Below are positions 44,786-55,037 of a stretch of 64,000 nt of DNA, in pieces. The position numbers and the translations under genes were made by a program. The notes under the pieces are model-generated. The model worked only from the letters and a program-made list of their open reading frames with translations. It was not told the origin of the DNA and did no database searches. The stretch is from Amycolatopsis dendrobii (lineage in GTDB: Bacteria > Actinomycetota > Actinomycetes > Mycobacteriales > Pseudonocardiaceae): NCBI RefSeq assembly GCF_014145675.1, contig NZ_JACGZW010000004.1, forward strand, positions 1 to 64,000. The letters run 5' to 3'. Numbering within the stretch: position 1 is the first letter of the stretch; each line of letters begins with the position of its first letter.

Positions 44786-45907
44786 GTGAGCGCCGAGCCG
44801 TTCCAGGTCAGGGTGGCTGAAGAGGACATCGACGACGTGCGGGCGCGGTTGCGGCGCACTCGGTGGCCGGAGGCGGAGACCGCCGAGGGGTGGGCGCAAG
44901 GGGTGCCGCTCGCGTACGCCCGGGAGCTGTGCCGCAGCTGGGCCGAGGACTACGACTTCGGGTTCGCCGAGCGGCTCAACGTCTTCCCGCAGTTCCGCCA
45001 GCAGATCGACGGCCTCGGGATTCACTTCGTGCACCTGCCTTCGCCGGAACCGGACGCGTTTCCGCTGGTGATCACGCACGGCTGGCCGGGTTCGGTGCTC
45101 GAATTCCTGGACATCCTCGGCCCGCTGACCGACCCGCGGGCGCACGGCGGCGATCCGGCGGACGCGTTTCACGTCGTAGCGCCTTCGCTGCCGGGGTACG
45201 GCTGGAGCGACAAGCCGAGCGAGACCGGTTGGGGTGTGCGGAAAATCGCGACTGCTTGGGATCGGCTGATGGTCTCGCTCGGCTACCGCCGCTATGGCGC
45301 GCAGGGCGGCGACTGGGGCTCGGCGGTCTCGGGGGCGCTCGGCGAGGTGGCGCGGGAGCGGGTCGCGGGGGTGCACGTCAACATGGCGGCCGCGCCTCAA
45401 GGCCAGTTCGAGGACGAGACCGACGAGGAGCGCGAAGGCGCCGAAGCGGCGGCCGAGTTCCGGCGCACCGGCCAGGGATATTCGGGGCAGCAGGGCACGC
45501 GTCCGCAAACGCTCGGCTACGGCCTGACCGACTCGCCGGCGGGGCAGGCGGCCTGGATCGCCGAGAAGTTCTGGGCCTGGACCGACAACAACGGCCGTCC
45601 GGAGGACGCCGTCACCCGGCAGCAGCTGCTCGACGCGATCTCGGTGTACTGGTTCACCGCGTCGGCGACGTCGTCCGCGCGGCTGTACTGGGAGAGCTTC
45701 CGCAGCTTCGGCGATCTCGTCACCGCGCCGTCCGGCATCTCGGTCTACCCGCGCGACATCATCCGCCCGTCGCGGCGGCAGGCGGAGCTCAAGTACACCG
45801 ATCTGCGCTGGTTCGAGCGGCTGCCCCGCGGCGGGCACTTCGCGGCGATGGAACAACCGGCGTCGCTCGTCGAGCAGATCCGCGGGTTCTTCCGGCTCGT
45901 GCGCTGA
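44786..45907 (+). CDS. Epoxide hydrolase (alpha/beta-hydrolase with EHN domain)
   Basis: A 373-residue microsomal-type epoxide hydrolase. The N-terminal EHN domain begins FQVRVAEEDIDDVRARL and includes RRTRWPEAE. The oxyanion motif is THGWPGS near 100, the nucleophile Asp lies in QGGDWGSAVS near 175, and the catalytic His in LPRGGHFAAMEQP near 350. The GTG start follows GGAGGGAGG. It hydrolyses epoxides to diols; the substrate is unknown. It stands alone next to the tRNA and is probably chromosomal rather than part of the cluster. Confidence 0.92.
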   Translation: MSAEPFQVRVAEEDIDDVRARLRRTRWPEAETAEGWAQGVPLAYARELCRSWAEDYDFGFAERLNVFPQFRQQIDGLGIHFVHLPSPEPDAFPLVITHGWPGSVLEFLDILGPLTDPRAHGGDPADAFHVVAPSLPGYGWSDKPSETGWGVRKIATAWDRLMVSLGYRRYGAQGGDWGSAVSGALGEVARERVAGVHVNMAAAPQGQFEDETDEEREGAEAAAEFRRTGQGYSGQQGTRPQTLGYGLTDSPAGQAAWIAEKFWAWTDNNGRPEDAVTRQQLLDAISVYWFTASATSSARLYWESFRSFGDLVTAPSGISVYPRDIIRPSRRQAELKYTDLRWFERLPRGGHFAAMEQPASLVEQIRGFFRLVR

Positions 45908-45961
45908 CCTTTCCCACCTCGCGGAACAGGGCTGGGAGAAACGCTCCACCAGGCATTAGAG

Positions 45962-45999
45962 TGAAGTTAGGCTACCCTGTATTGCACATATGCGCATGT
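45962..45999 (+). promoter_or_regulatory. Possible IdeR/DtxR-type iron box and adjacent inverted repeat
   Basis: The 19 nt at 45,962-45,980 (TGAAGTTAGGCTACCCTGT) match the IdeR consensus TTAGGTTAGGCTAACCTAA at 14 positions by hand alignment. ACAT-N6-ATGT follows at 45,986-45,999, then an AT-rich CTATATATT. The group lies 42-79 nt upstream of the cation exporter start. Confidence 0.4.
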
Positions 46000-46040
46000 C
46001 ACTATATATTCCTCTCGACACCGAAACGGGGAGGCGAGCG

Positions 46041-46961
46041 ATGGGACACGGGCACGGCCACGGGCACACCGCCGCTCCGGCGAGCGCGTCCGGCCGCTAC
46101 GTCCGCGCGCTGCTGATCGCACTCGCGGTCGGTGCCGGGTTCATGGTGCTGGAGTTCGCGGTCGGCTTCGCGACCGGTTCGCTCGCGCTGATCTCCGACG
46201 CCGCGCACATGTTCACCGACGTTCTCGGCGTCGGAATGGCGCTCGCCGCGATCGTGCTCGCCCGGCGCAGCGGGCCGACGCCCAGCCGTACGTTCGGCAT
46301 GTACCGGGCGGAAGTCCTTGCCGCGCTGGCCAATGCCGTGCTGCTGTTCGGCGTCGCCGGGTACGTGGCGGTCGAGGCGATCGGGCGGATCACCGACCCG
46401 CCGGAAGTGCCGGGTCTGCCGGTGCTGCTCGCCGCGGCCGCGGGTCTTGTCGCCAACGTCGTGTCCTTCCTGGTGCTGCGCTCGGGCGCGAAGGAGAGCC
46501 TGAACGTCCGTGGCGCGTACCTCGAAGTGCTGGCTGACCTCGTCGGCTCGGTCGGCGTGCTGCTCAGCGGCGCGATCACGCTCACCACCGGCTGGCGCTA
46601 CGCCGACCCGATCATCGGTGTCGCGATCGGCCTGTTCGTCCTGCCGCGCACCTGGACGCTCGCCCGCCGCGCGCTGCGGATCCTCTTCCAGCACGCACCG
46701 GCCGGCGTGGACGTCGGCGAGATCAGCACTGAACTCGCCGCGCTGCCGGGCGTCGCGGACGTGCACGACCTGCACGTCTGGACCCTCACCTCGGGCATGG
46801 AGGTCGCTTCGGCGCACTTGACGGTGAAGGCCGGCGCGGAACAGTCCACCGTGCTGACCAAGGCGCAGGACCTGCTGTCGGTCCGCTACCAGATCAAACA
46901 CGCGACGCTGCAAGTCGAGGGACCGCAATGCGCCCGCCGGTGCGCGGAGCTGTCCTGGTAG
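46041..46961 (+). CDS. CDF-family cation efflux transporter
   Basis: A 306-residue inner-membrane metal/proton antiporter. The N terminus is His-rich (MGHGHGHGHT) and six membrane segments follow. The membrane metal site is HxxxD in TM2 (SDAAHMFTDVLG). In TM5 it is ExxxD (YLEVLADLVGS), not the HxxxD usual for zinc-selective members. The cytoplasmic domain has VHDLHVWTLTSG and QIKHATLQVE. The ATG at 46,041 follows GGGGAGGCG and puts the His-rich start at the N terminus; an upstream ATG would fall inside the operator-like sequence. The likely metal is Zn, Mn, Fe or Co. Confidence 0.93.
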   Translation: MGHGHGHGHTAAPASASGRYVRALLIALAVGAGFMVLEFAVGFATGSLALISDAAHMFTDVLGVGMALAAIVLARRSGPTPSRTFGMYRAEVLAALANAVLLFGVAGYVAVEAIGRITDPPEVPGLPVLLAAAAGLVANVVSFLVLRSGAKESLNVRGAYLEVLADLVGSVGVLLSGAITLTTGWRYADPIIGVAIGLFVLPRTWTLARRALRILFQHAPAGVDVGEISTELAALPGVADVHDLHVWTLTSGMEVASAHLTVKAGAEQSTVLTKAQDLLSVRYQIKHATLQVEGPQCARRCAELSW

Positions 46962-46971
46962 ACCGGGGGCC

Positions 46972-47568
46972 ATGCGCAAGGACTTCGACCCCGCCCAGCT
47001 GGCCCCGAACGCGTTCTACCACCTGATGACCGCGACCGTCGTGCCGCGGCCCATCGCCTGGGTGTCGAGCGTTTCCCGCGACGGAGTGGACAACCTCGCG
47101 CCGCATTCGTTCTTCACCGTCGCCTCGGCCGCGCCCGCGGTCCTGCAGTTCACCTCGGTCGGCCGGAAAGACACCCTGCGCAATGTCGAGGCGACCCGGC
47201 AGTTCGTCGTCAACCTCGCGCCCGAGCCGCTGTTCGAGCAGATCAACGCCACCGGCGCGGACTTCCCGCCGGAACTGAGCGAATTCGACGAGGCCGGGCT
47301 CACCCGCGAGCCGAGCCTGAAGGTCCGCCCGCCGCGGGTGGCGGAATCGCCGGTGGCGTTCGAATGCGAACTGCACAGCACGGTCGGTTTCGGACGCTCG
47401 ACGGTCGTGTTCGGCCGGGTCGTGCACTTGGCGGTCAGCGAGGACGTTCTCGAGGGCGACCATCCGCTGATCGAGCGGCTGCGGCCGTTGGCGCGGCTGG
47501 GGCGCGACGAGTGGGGGACGCTGGGCGACATCCGGGAGCTGGCGCGGCCCACGTACAAAAGCTCGTGA
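46972..47568 (+). CDS. Flavin reductase-like FMN-binding protein
   Basis: A 198-residue protein of the flavin-reductase-like, FMN-binding split-barrel family. It has ATVVPRPIAWVSSVSRDG near 21, NLAPHSFFTVASAAP near 40, the FVVNLAPEPLFEQ segment near 79 and a C-terminal barrel strand VFGRVVHLAV. It probably reduces or uses FMN; the partner is unknown. It starts 10 nt after the CDF gene and may be co-transcribed. Its stop codon lies inside the 22-bp terminator stem shared with the convergent DUF305 gene. Confidence 0.88.
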   Translation: MRKDFDPAQLAPNAFYHLMTATVVPRPIAWVSSVSRDGVDNLAPHSFFTVASAAPAVLQFTSVGRKDTLRNVEATRQFVVNLAPEPLFEQINATGADFPPELSEFDEAGLTREPSLKVRPPRVAESPVAFECELHSTVGFGRSTVVFGRVVHLAVSEDVLEGDHPLIERLRPLARLGRDEWGTLGDIRELARPTYKSS

Positions 47569-47607
47569 GTGTTGGCGCCGGTTCTAACCGGCGCCAACAC
47601 TCACGAG
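47562..47607. terminator. 22-bp hairpin containing the stop codons of two convergent genes
   Basis: A perfect 22-bp stem (47562-47583 with 47586-47607) with a 2-nt centre. The flavin reductase TGA (47566-47568) lies in one arm and the DUF305 stop (47601-47603, minus strand) in the other. Bidirectional terminator. Confidence 0.88.
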
Positions 47608-48398
47608 AACGGCAGCGGCTGCGCTCCCCGCCCCTTGAGCATGATCTTCATCTGGTCCATCTCCGCGCCCTGCGACACCAGCATGCTGCGGCACAGCGCC
47701 TTCACCGCGTCGTTGGACGTGTGGTCCTGCGCGTACTCGGCCATCGCGACGCCGCCCTGGTGATGCCGCAGCATCAGCTGCAGGAACTCGACGTCCAGCG
47801 CGCGGCCGGACAGCGAGCGCAGCTTCGCGAGGTCCGCGTCGGTGGCCATGCCCGGCATCGGCGCGCCGCCCGCCGGGCTGCTGGTCGGCATCTGCATGCC
47901 CGCGTGGCCCATCGGCTCGGTCATCCACGTCATGTATGCGCCGGTCGCCTGCTCGGGCTGGTCCCACAGCATGAGCCAGCCCTTCATCCGCCCGACCTGC
48001 TCGGTCTGCGTGCGTTCGATGTCGAACGCGAGCTGGCGGATCTCCGGGTCGGTGGAGTGGTCGCGCGCCCAGCCGGCCATGGTGACCGCCTGAAGGTGGT
48101 GCACCGACATGTCCTGGGCGAACCCGACCTCGACCGAACCCGCGCCCGGCGTCGCGGGCACCGCGTCGCTGCCGTCGGTGAGCCGGGTCGCGAAGACCCC
48201 GATCGCGGCCCCGACCAGCAGCACCGCGATCAGCGTCCCGCCGATGACCACCCACCGGGACCAGCCGGTCCGCTCCGCCGGAGCGGACTCCTCGGCGAAT
48301 TCGTCGGCCCCGGCAGTCTCGGTCTCGGCGGAACGGGCGGTTTCGACACCGCCGGTCTCGGCCTGGCCAGAGCCGTCTTCGGAGCGGCCCACGGTCAC
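47601..48398 (-). CDS. DUF305 membrane-anchored protein
   Basis: About 265 residues: an acidic cytoplasmic N terminus, one membrane segment (WVVIGGTLIAVLLVGAAIGV near 55-75), then an extracytoplasmic DUF305 domain. The domain is a ferritin-like double repeat with DMSVHHLQAVTMA near 105 and MLRHHQGGVAMAEYA near 210, both rich in His and Met (GHAGMQMPT between). Some family members have been linked to copper handling. The GTG at 48,398 overlaps the DUF3105 stop (GTGA), so the genes are coupled. Confidence 0.88.
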   Translation of the reverse strand: MTVGRSEDGSGQAETGGVETARSAETETAGADEFAEESAPAERTGWSRWVVIGGTLIAVLLVGAAIGVFATRLTDGSDAVPATPGAGSVEVGFAQDMSVHHLQAVTMAGWARDHSTDPEIRQLAFDIERTQTEQVGRMKGWLMLWDQPEQATGAYMTWMTEPMGHAGMQMPTSSPAGGAPMPGMATDADLAKLRSLSGRALDVEFLQLMLRHHQGGVAMAEYAQDHTSNDAVKALCRSMLVSQGAEMDQMKIMLKGRGAQPLPFS

Positions 48399-49231
48399 TG
48401 CCCGGCCGGCGGGGTCCCCGGCATGCCGCCCTGCTCGCCCTGGGCCCCGGTGCTGCCCTTGTAGTCCATCGGCTTCGCGTCCTTGCCCGGCTTGCTCGGG
48501 TCGAACTTCGGCGGGTTGCTCGGGTCGAACATGCCCTTGCCGAGCGCGTCGCACGAGGCGCCGATCTCCGGGTACACGCCGTTCGGGTTGGTCCGCAGCG
48601 CGGCGATGAACTGGTCGATGCGCGGGTCGTCGGCGCTGTCCAGCTTCAGCTGGTGGCCCCACGACTGCAGCGAGATCGGCTTGTCCAGGCCGGGGTAGGG
48701 CGACATCATCGTGTACGGCTTGCCCTTGACCCGCGCTTCGAGCAGCGGGATCTGGTCGCCCTTGACGAGGTCCGGGTTGTAGGCGATCCACACCGTGCCG
48801 TGCTCGAGCGAGTGCACCATGTTCTCGTTGCGCACCGCGGTCGGGTACACGACGCCGGTGCAGGTGGCCCAGTAGCCGTCGTGCGGGCCGCCGAACGGCG
48901 GGCTCTGGTCGTAGGCCACCCGTTCGGTGGGCAGGATGTGCACCGATCCGGTGTACTGCTTGGTGACGACGCCGGGGATCTTCTTCGACGGGTCCGGGTT
49001 GCTCGCGGTCGGCGCGAACGCGGCGGCCGCCTCGTCCCGTGCGGCCTGGTCGCGCTTGGGCGCGGAGGCCTGCAAGTAGTAGACGATGACGCCGGCCAGC
49101 AGGGCGACCACCACGACGACGCCGATGATGGTGCCCCAGGGCGTACGCTTGCCTGCGACGACCGAGCGGTTCTTCGCCGCCTTCACCGCGGACGCGGACG
49201 AGCCCTTCTTCTTGGTGGTCCCGTTGGCCAT
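48395..49231 (-). CDS. DUF3105 membrane-anchored protein
   Basis: 278 residues. A basic N terminus (MANGTTKKKGSSAS) is followed by a membrane segment (GTIIGVVVVVALLAGVIVYY near 33-52) and an extracytoplasmic DUF3105 domain. The domain includes YDQSPPFGGPHDGYWATCTG near 108, VHSLEHGTVWIAYNP near 138 and SWGHQLKLDSADDPRIDQF near 190. The C-terminal tail is rich in Pro, Gly and Lys. The HxxH-like and Cys motifs may bind metal. The ATG follows GAGGAGAT. It is divergent from argS and upstream of DUF305 in the same transcript. Confidence 0.88.
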   Translation of the reverse strand: MANGTTKKKGSSASAVKAAKNRSVVAGKRTPWGTIIGVVVVVALLAGVIVYYLQASAPKRDQAARDEAAAAFAPTASNPDPSKKIPGVVTKQYTGSVHILPTERVAYDQSPPFGGPHDGYWATCTGVVYPTAVRNENMVHSLEHGTVWIAYNPDLVKGDQIPLLEARVKGKPYTMMSPYPGLDKPISLQSWGHQLKLDSADDPRIDQFIAALRTNPNGVYPEIGASCDALGKGMFDPSNPPKFDPSKPGKDAKPMDYKGSTGAQGEQGGMPGTPPAGQ

Positions 49232-49433
49232 GATTGCCGAGATCTCCTCGTGAGAGCGGGGGAGGGATCCGGACGGACCCTGCCGGTAGCCCAGTGTAGA
49301 GACCGCGCGTGCGATCACCGTGAACACCCGCGAGGCGCCCCGGCGAGCGGAACATCCGCCTCCGGTGTGCCCGCCGTCTCGCCAGCCTGTACCGCTGGAA
49401 GCGCGCGGCTGAAGCGCACCTAGAATTCGGCGA

Positions 49434-51098
49434 GTGACTCCCGCCGCTCTCGCCGATCTGGTCCGCAGCTCCGCCGAGCAGGTCCTCGCCGCTCGCGGCG
49501 TCGACGCCGCCGTGCTGCCGGAGACCGTGACCATCGAACGCCCGCGCAATCCGGACCACGGAGACTACGCGACCAACCTCGCGCTGCAGGTGGCCAAGAA
49601 AGCCGGGCTGAAGCCGCGCGAGTTCGCCGAGGCGCTCGCCGAGGTCGTCGCCGGGGCCGACGGGGTGGCCGCGGCCGAGGTCGCCGGACCGGGCTTCCTC
49701 AACTTCCGGCTCGCCGCCGACGCGCAGGGCGAGGTCGTGCGCCAGGTGCTGGCCGCGGGCGCGGAGTACGGCCGCGGCGACGCGCTGGCCGGGCGCCGGA
49801 TCAACCTCGAGTTCGTCTCCGCGAACCCGACCGGCCCGATCCACCTCGGCGGCACGCGCTGGGCGGCGGTCGGCGACGCGCTGGGCCGGGTGCTGAGCGC
49901 GCAGGGCGCGGACGTCACCCGCGAGTACTACTTCAACGACGCCGGCGCGCAGATCGACCGGTTCGTGCGCTCGCTGATCGCCGCCGCGAAGGGCGAGCCC
50001 GCGCCGGAGGACGGCTACGCGGGCGGCTACATCAGCGACATCGCGGCCGAGGTGATCAAGGCCGAGCCGAGCGCGCTGAGCCTGCCCGAGGTGCAGCGGC
50101 ACGAGACCTTCCGGCGCATCGGCATCGACCTGATGTTCAGCCAGATCAAGCAGAGCCTGCACGAGTTCGGCACCGACTTCGACGTCTACTTCCACGAGAA
50201 CTCGCTGCACGAGTCCGGCGCGGTCGACGCGGCGGTGCAGCAGCTCAAGGACTCCGGGAACCTTTACTTCGCCGACGGCGCCTGGTGGCTGAAGTCCAGC
50301 GAGTACGGCGACGACAAGGACCGGGTCGTCATCAAGAAGGACGGCAGCACCGCCTACATCGCCGGCGACCTCGCGTACTTCAAGGACAAGCGCAACCGCG
50401 GCGCCGACCTCTGCATCTACATGCTCGGCGCGGACCACCACGGCTACATCGCCCGGCTCAAGGCGGCCGCGGCGGCGTTCGGCGACGACCCGGCGACGGT
50501 CGAGGTGCTGATCGGCCAGATGGTGAACCTGGTCAGCGACGGCAAGCCGGTGCGGATGTCCAAGCGCGCGGGCACCGTGATCACGCTCGAGGACCTCGTG
50601 GAGGCGGTCGGCGTCGACCCGGCCCGCTACGAGCTGATCCGCTACTCCGTCGATTCCTCTTTGGACATCGATTTGGACTTGCTGCGCAAGCATTCCAACG
50701 ACAACCCGGTGTACTACGTGCAGTACGCGCACGCCCGGCTGTCGTCGCTGCGGCGCGGCGCGGCGGATCTCGGCCTCAAGATCTCGGAGTCCGATGAGGA
50801 CGTCCAATTCGGACTGCTCACCCTGCCTGCTGAAGGCGACCTGATCCGCACCATCGGCGAATTCCCCGCCGTGGTGCGCCGGGCGGCGGAGATGCGCGAA
50901 CCGCATCGCGTGGCCCGCTACCTCGAGGAACTGGCCGGCGCGTACCACAAGTTCTACACCGTGGGCCGGGTCCTCCCGCAGGGCGACGAGGAGGCCACTC
51001 CCCTCACGTACGCCCGGCTCGCTCTGTGTGAAGCCGCGCGCCAGGTCCTGGCGAACGGCCTGTCGCTGCTCGGTGTCTCCGCTCCGGAACGGATGTAA
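49434..51098 (+). CDS. argS: Arginyl-tRNA synthetase
   Basis: A 554-residue class I synthetase that charges tRNA-Arg. It has an N-terminal Add-1 domain ([19 protein letters not shown] near 24), the signature [18 protein letters not shown] near 133 (HIGH equivalent HLGG), an MSK segment in [10 protein letters not shown] near 378, and a C-terminal anticodon-binding DALR domain from about 430. The GTG start is assigned from the N-terminal match. It begins an operon-like run: lysA starts 4 nt after its stop. The 202-nt gap upstream holds the divergent DUF3105/argS promoters. Confidence 0.97.
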   Translation: MTPAALADLVRSSAEQVLAARGVDAAVLPETVTIERPRNPDHGDYATNLALQVAKKAGLKPREFAEALAEVVAGADGVAAAEVAGPGFLNFRLAADAQGEVVRQVLAAGAEYGRGDALAGRRINLEFVSANPTGPIHLGGTRWAAVGDALGRVLSAQGADVTREYYFNDAGAQIDRFVRSLIAAAKGEPAPEDGYAGGYISDIAAEVIKAEPSALSLPEVQRHETFRRIGIDLMFSQIKQSLHEFGTDFDVYFHENSLHESGAVDAAVQQLKDSGNLYFADGAWWLKSSEYGDDKDRVVIKKDGSTAYIAGDLAYFKDKRNRGADLCIYMLGADHHGYIARLKAAAAAFGDDPATVEVLIGQMVNLVSDGKPVRMSKRAGTVITLEDLVEAVGVDPARYELIRYSVDSSLDIDLDLLRKHSNDNPVYYVQYAHARLSSLRRGAADLGLKISESDEDVQFGLLTLPAEGDLIRTIGEFPAVVRRAAEMREPHRVARYLEELAGAYHKFYTVGRVLPQGDEEATPLTYARLALCEAARQVLANGLSLLGVSAPERM

Positions 51099-51101
51099 AC
51101 A

Positions 51102-52532
51102 ATGGCGCACCCCGCGGGCCCCCGCCACGCCGACGTCTACCCCCATGCCGACGCCTCCGGGTTCCCGCCCGCGAGTGCGGGCGAACTCGACCAGTTGCCC
51201 GCGAAAGTGTGGCCGCGCAACACTTATCGCGCCGCGGACGGCGTCGTCCGGATCGCCGGCGTCGACGTGCGCGATCTCGCGCAGACCTACGGCACGCCGC
51301 TGTTCGTGGTCGACGAGGCGGACTTCAAGTCCCGCTGCGCCGACTACGCCGAGGCGTTCGACGACCCGGCGCTCGTGCACTACGCGTCGAAGGCGTTCCT
51401 GTCCGTCGAGATCGCCCGGTGGGTGGCCGAACAGGGACTGAGCCTCGACGTCTGCAGCGGCGGCGAACTGGCCGTCGCGCAGCGCGCGAACTTCCCGGTG
51501 GAGCGGATCACGTTCCACGGCAACAACAAATCGGTCGCCGAACTGGACGCGGCCGTCGAGGCGGGCGTCGGCACCGTCGTGGTCGACTCGTACTACGAGA
51601 TCGCCCGGCTCGCCGAGATCGCCGCCGCGCACGAGGTCGAGCAGAAGGTGCTCGTCCGGGTGACGGTCGGCGTCGAGGCGCACACGCACGAATTCATCGC
51701 GACCGCGCACGAGGACCAGAAGTTCGGTTTCTCGCTGGCTTCCGGCGACGCCGCCGAGGCCGTGCGCCGGGTGCTGAACGCGCCGTCGCTCAAGCTGGTC
51801 GGCCTGCACAGCCACATCGGTTCGCAGATCTTCGACGCCGACGGCTTCGAGGTCGCCGCGCGCCGCGTCGTCGGACTGCTCGCCGAACTGGCCAAGGAGC
51901 ACGGCCGGGACCTGCTGGAGCAGATGAACGTCGTCGACCTCGGCGGCGGTTTCGGCATCGCCTACACCGAAAAGGACAACCCGCCGCCGCCCTCGCAGAT
52001 GATCACGCAGATCCGCGAGATCGTCCGCAAGGAATGCGCGTACGCGGACCTTCCGGTGCCGCGCATCGCGGGCGAACCCGGCCGGGCGATCGCCGGTCCG
52101 GGCACGTTCACCCTGTACGAGGTGGGCACGATCAAGGACGTCGCGCTCGGCGACGAGTCCGCCCGCCGGTACGTCAGCGTCGACGGCGGCATGAGCGACA
52201 ACATCCGCACGGCGCTCTACGACGCGGTCTACGACTGCCGGGTGGTTTCGCGCTCCGCCGCGGACGGCGACGAGCCGGTGACCCCGGCGTTGTCTCGCGT
52301 GGTGGGAAAACACTGTGAGTCCGGCGACATCGTCGTCCGAGACTGCTGGCTGCCAGACACGCTGGCTCCCGGCGACCTGCTGGCCGTCGCGGCGACCGGT
52401 GCCTACTGCTACGCGATGGCCAGTGGTTACAACCGGCTGCCGCGGCCCGCGGTGGTCGCCGTGCGCAACGGCGCCGCCCGGCTGCTGCTGCGCAGGGAGA
52501 CGACGGACGACATGCTGCGCCTGGAGGTTTGA
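51102..52532 (+). CDS. lysA: Diaminopimelate decarboxylase
   Basis: A 476-residue PLP enzyme catalysing the last step of lysine synthesis. The PLP lysine is in [11 protein letters not shown] near 90. Other motifs are GLDVCSGGE near 110, [10 protein letters not shown] near 229, [15 protein letters not shown] near 275 and [11 protein letters not shown] near 325. The family C-terminal block [10 protein letters not shown] follows near 405. Only 4 nt separate it from argS and 4 nt from hom, indicating one transcript. Confidence 0.97.
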   Translation: MAHPAGPRHADVYPHADASGFPPASAGELDQLPAKVWPRNTYRAADGVVRIAGVDVRDLAQTYGTPLFVVDEADFKSRCADYAEAFDDPALVHYASKAFLSVEIARWVAEQGLSLDVCSGGELAVAQRANFPVERITFHGNNKSVAELDAAVEAGVGTVVVDSYYEIARLAEIAAAHEVEQKVLVRVTVGVEAHTHEFIATAHEDQKFGFSLASGDAAEAVRRVLNAPSLKLVGLHSHIGSQIFDADGFEVAARRVVGLLAELAKEHGRDLLEQMNVVDLGGGFGIAYTEKDNPPPPSQMITQIREIVRKECAYADLPVPRIAGEPGRAIAGPGTFTLYEVGTIKDVALGDESARRYVSVDGGMSDNIRTALYDAVYDCRVVSRSAADGDEPVTPALSRVVGKHCESGDIVVRDCWLPDTLAPGDLLAVAATGAYCYAMASGYNRLPRPAVVAVRNGAARLLLRRETTDDMLRLEV

Positions 52533-52535
52533 GAA

Positions 52536-53870
52536 GTGTCCACAGTGTCTCCGAAAGGCCTGTCTCCTGCCGGCCGCGCGCCCATCCGGGTCGCGATGCT
52601 CGGCTGCGGCACGGTCGGCAGCGAGGTCGCCCGCCTGCTCACCGAACAGGCCGGGGAGCTGGCGGCCCGCGCGGGAGCGCCGGTGGAACTGGCCGGCATC
52701 GCGGTGCGGCGGCCGGACAAGCACCCGGAACTGCCCGCCGAACTGCTGACCGACGACGCCGCGGCGCTCGTGGCCCGCGACGACGTCGACGTGGTGGTCG
52801 AACTGGTCGGCGGGATCGACCCGGTGCGCAGCTGGCTGCTGACCGCGCTGAACGCGGGCAAATCCGTGGTCACCGCCAACAAGGCGCTGCTCGCCGAGCA
52901 TTCGGCCGAACTGTTCGAGGCGGCCGACGCCAGCGGCGCGGACCTCTACTTCGAGGCCGCCGTCGCCGGGGCCATCCCGCTGCTGCGCCCGCTGCGCGAA
53001 TCGCTGGCAGGCGACCGGATCACCCGCGTGATGGGGATCGTCAACGGCACCACCAACTACATCCTCTCCGCGATGGACGCCACTGGCGCGGGCTACGCCG
53101 AAACGCTCGACGAGGCGAGCCGGCTCGGGTACGCCGAAGCGGACCCGACGGCGGACGTCGACGGCTACGACGCCGCGTCGAAGGCCGCGATCCTCGCCTC
53201 GCTGGCGTTCCACTCCCGGGTCACCGCGAAAGACGTGCACCGCGAAGGCATCGCCGACGTCACGGCGTCCGATCTGGCCGCGGCGCGCACGCTCGGCCGC
53301 ACGGTGAAGCTGCTGGCGATCTGCGAACGCGTGACCGCGGACGACGGCACGGAATCGGTGTCCGCCCGCGTGCATCCGGTGATGATTCCGCGCAGCCACC
53401 AGCTGGCCGGCGTCGGCGGCGCGTTCAACGCGGTCTACGTCGAAGCGGACGCCGCGGGCGAATTGATGTTCTACGGCCAGGGCGCCGGCGGCGCGCCGAC
53501 CGCCAGCGCGGTGCTCGGCGACCTCGTCGCGGTGGCGCGCAACCAGGTGCACGGCGGCCGCGGCCCGCGCGAATCGGCGCACGCCGCGCTGCCGGTGCGG
53601 CCGATGGGCCAGACTCCGACGCGCTACCACGTGAGCCTCGACGTCGCGGATCGCGCGGGTGTGCTCGCCCAGGTGGCGCAAGCGTTCGCCGCGCACGGCG
53701 TGAGCATCGCCGCGGTGCGCCAGCGCGACGCGAACGACACGGCGAGCCTCGTCGTGGTCACTCATCTCGCACCCGACGCGGCTTTGCAGTCCACTGTGGA
53801 CGAAATCGCGAAACTCGATGTGGTGCACGAGGTTGTCAGCGTGATGCGGGTGGAAGGCGAAGACGCATGA
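52536..53870 (+). CDS. hom: Homoserine dehydrogenase
   Basis: A 444-residue enzyme that reduces aspartate semialdehyde to homoserine. It has an N-terminal NAD(P) fold ([19 protein letters not shown] near 17), [12 protein letters not shown] near 110, and the catalytic region [13 protein letters not shown] and [19 protein letters not shown] near 170-210. A C-terminal ACT domain from about 365 ([19 protein letters not shown]) suggests threonine feedback control. GTG start 4 nt after lysA; its stop overlaps the thrC ATG. Confidence 0.97.
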   Translation: MSTVSPKGLSPAGRAPIRVAMLGCGTVGSEVARLLTEQAGELAARAGAPVELAGIAVRRPDKHPELPAELLTDDAAALVARDDVDVVVELVGGIDPVRSWLLTALNAGKSVVTANKALLAEHSAELFEAADASGADLYFEAAVAGAIPLLRPLRESLAGDRITRVMGIVNGTTNYILSAMDATGAGYAETLDEASRLGYAEADPTADVDGYDAASKAAILASLAFHSRVTAKDVHREGIADVTASDLAAARTLGRTVKLLAICERVTADDGTESVSARVHPVMIPRSHQLAGVGGAFNAVYVEADAAGELMFYGQGAGGAPTASAVLGDLVAVARNQVHGGRGPRESAHAALPVRPMGQTPTRYHVSLDVADRAGVLAQVAQAFAAHGVSIAAVRQRDANDTASLVVVTHLAPDAALQSTVDEIAKLDVVHEVVSVMRVEGEDA

Positions 53871-54922
53871 GTTCCTGGCCGGGGATCATTGAGGCGTACC
53901 GCGACCGGATTCCGGTCCCCGACGGGGCGCGCGTGGTCACGCTCGGCGAGGGAAACACGCCGCTGCTGCCCGCCGCGCACCTGTCGGAGCTGACCGGCGC
54001 CGAGGTGTACCTGAAGGTCGAGGGCGCGAACCCGACCGGCTCGTTCAAGGACCGCGGGATGACCGTGGCGATCACGCACGCGCTCGCGAGCGGCCTCAAA
54101 GCGGTGATCTGCGCGTCCACCGGCAACACCTCGGCCTCGGCCGCCGCGTACGCCGCGCGGGCCGGGCTCACCTGCGCGGTGCTGGTGCCCCAAGGCAAGA
54201 TCGCGATGGGCAAGCTCGCCCAGGCGGTGCTGCACGGCGCGCGGATCCTCCAGGTCGACGGCAACTTCGACGACTGCCTAGAACTCGCCCGCAAGACCGC
54301 GGCGGACTATCCGGTCACGCTGGTCAACTCGGTCAACCCGGTGCGCATCGCCGGGCAGAAGACCGCGGCGTTCGAGATCTGCGACGTCCTCGGCGAGGCT
54401 CCGGACGTGCACTGCCTCCCGGTGGGCAACGCGGGCAACATCACCGCGTACTGGAAGGGCTATTCGGAGTACGCGGCCGACGGTGTGGTCAAGAACACCC
54501 CGCGGATGTTCGGTTTCCAGGCCGCGGGCGCCGCGCCGCTGGTACACGGCGAACCGGTTTCCGACCCGGACACCATCGCGACCGCGATCCGCATCGGCAG
54601 CCCCGCTTCGTGGGCGGGCGCGGTCTCCGCGCGCGACGAGTCGGACGGCCTGTTCGACGCGATCACCGACGAGAAGATCCTCGAGGCGTACCGGCTGCTG
54701 GCCCGTCGCGAGGGCGTCTTCGTGGAGCCCGCGTCCGCGACGAGCGTGGCCGGCCTGCTGGCCACCGCGGCCGACGGACGGCTGCCGAAGGGCGCGAAGG
54801 TGGTTTGCACGGTCACCGGGCACGGCCTGAAGGACCCGGCGACTGCGTTGGAGGGCAACGTCGAGGTGGAACCGCTCGCGGTCGACCCGACGGCCGTCGC
54901 GGCGGCGCTGGACCTGCGATGA
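53867..54922 (+). CDS. thrC: Threonine synthase
   Basis: A 351-residue PLP enzyme converting O-phosphohomoserine to threonine. It has [11 protein letters not shown] near 26, the PLP lysine in [11 protein letters not shown] near 62, [19 protein letters not shown] near 84, and [12 protein letters not shown] near 185. It is coupled to hom by ATGA overlap. The gap to thrB holds the second 81-bp repeat, an insertion into an otherwise tight operon. Confidence 0.97.
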   Translation: MSSWPGIIEAYRDRIPVPDGARVVTLGEGNTPLLPAAHLSELTGAEVYLKVEGANPTGSFKDRGMTVAITHALASGLKAVICASTGNTSASAAAYAARAGLTCAVLVPQGKIAMGKLAQAVLHGARILQVDGNFDDCLELARKTAADYPVTLVNSVNPVRIAGQKTAAFEICDVLGEAPDVHCLPVGNAGNITAYWKGYSEYAADGVVKNTPRMFGFQAAGAAPLVHGEPVSDPDTIATAIRIGSPASWAGAVSARDESDGLFDAITDEKILEAYRLLARREGVFVEPASATSVAGLLATAADGRLPKGAKVVCTVTGHGLKDPATALEGNVEVEPLAVDPTAVAAALDLR

Positions 54923-54950
54923 GCCGCTCGCCTCTCGCCCCGACCACAGT

Positions 54951-55031
54951 GCCCCAATGTGGCATTGGGTGCGTCTCATGCACCGAACGCCACATTGGGT
55001 GCGTCGCATGCACCCAATGCCACATTGGGGC
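54951..55031. repeat. 81-bp triple-hairpin intergenic repeat, copy 2
   Basis: Same length and arms as the element at 21,512-21,592 but inverted: its reverse complement matches copy 1 in all three arms, and differences are confined to the two short linkers. It lies 28 nt after the thrC stop and ends 6 nt before the thrB GTG. Confidence 0.88.
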
Positions 55032-55037
55032 GCGGTC

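Noticed and set aside
47601..53828. A 2,075-codon open frame on the minus strand across argS, lysA, hom and DUF genes
   Set aside because: It is an artefact of very high GC, which removes stop codons from antisense frames. Only the last 265 codons (DUF305) show real protein features; the rest opposes well-recognised core genes.
54957..55037. Upstream ATG that would extend ThrB by 27 residues
   Set aside because: The extra residues are encoded by the 81-bp repeat and match nothing in homoserine kinases. GTG at 55,038 gives the normal length.
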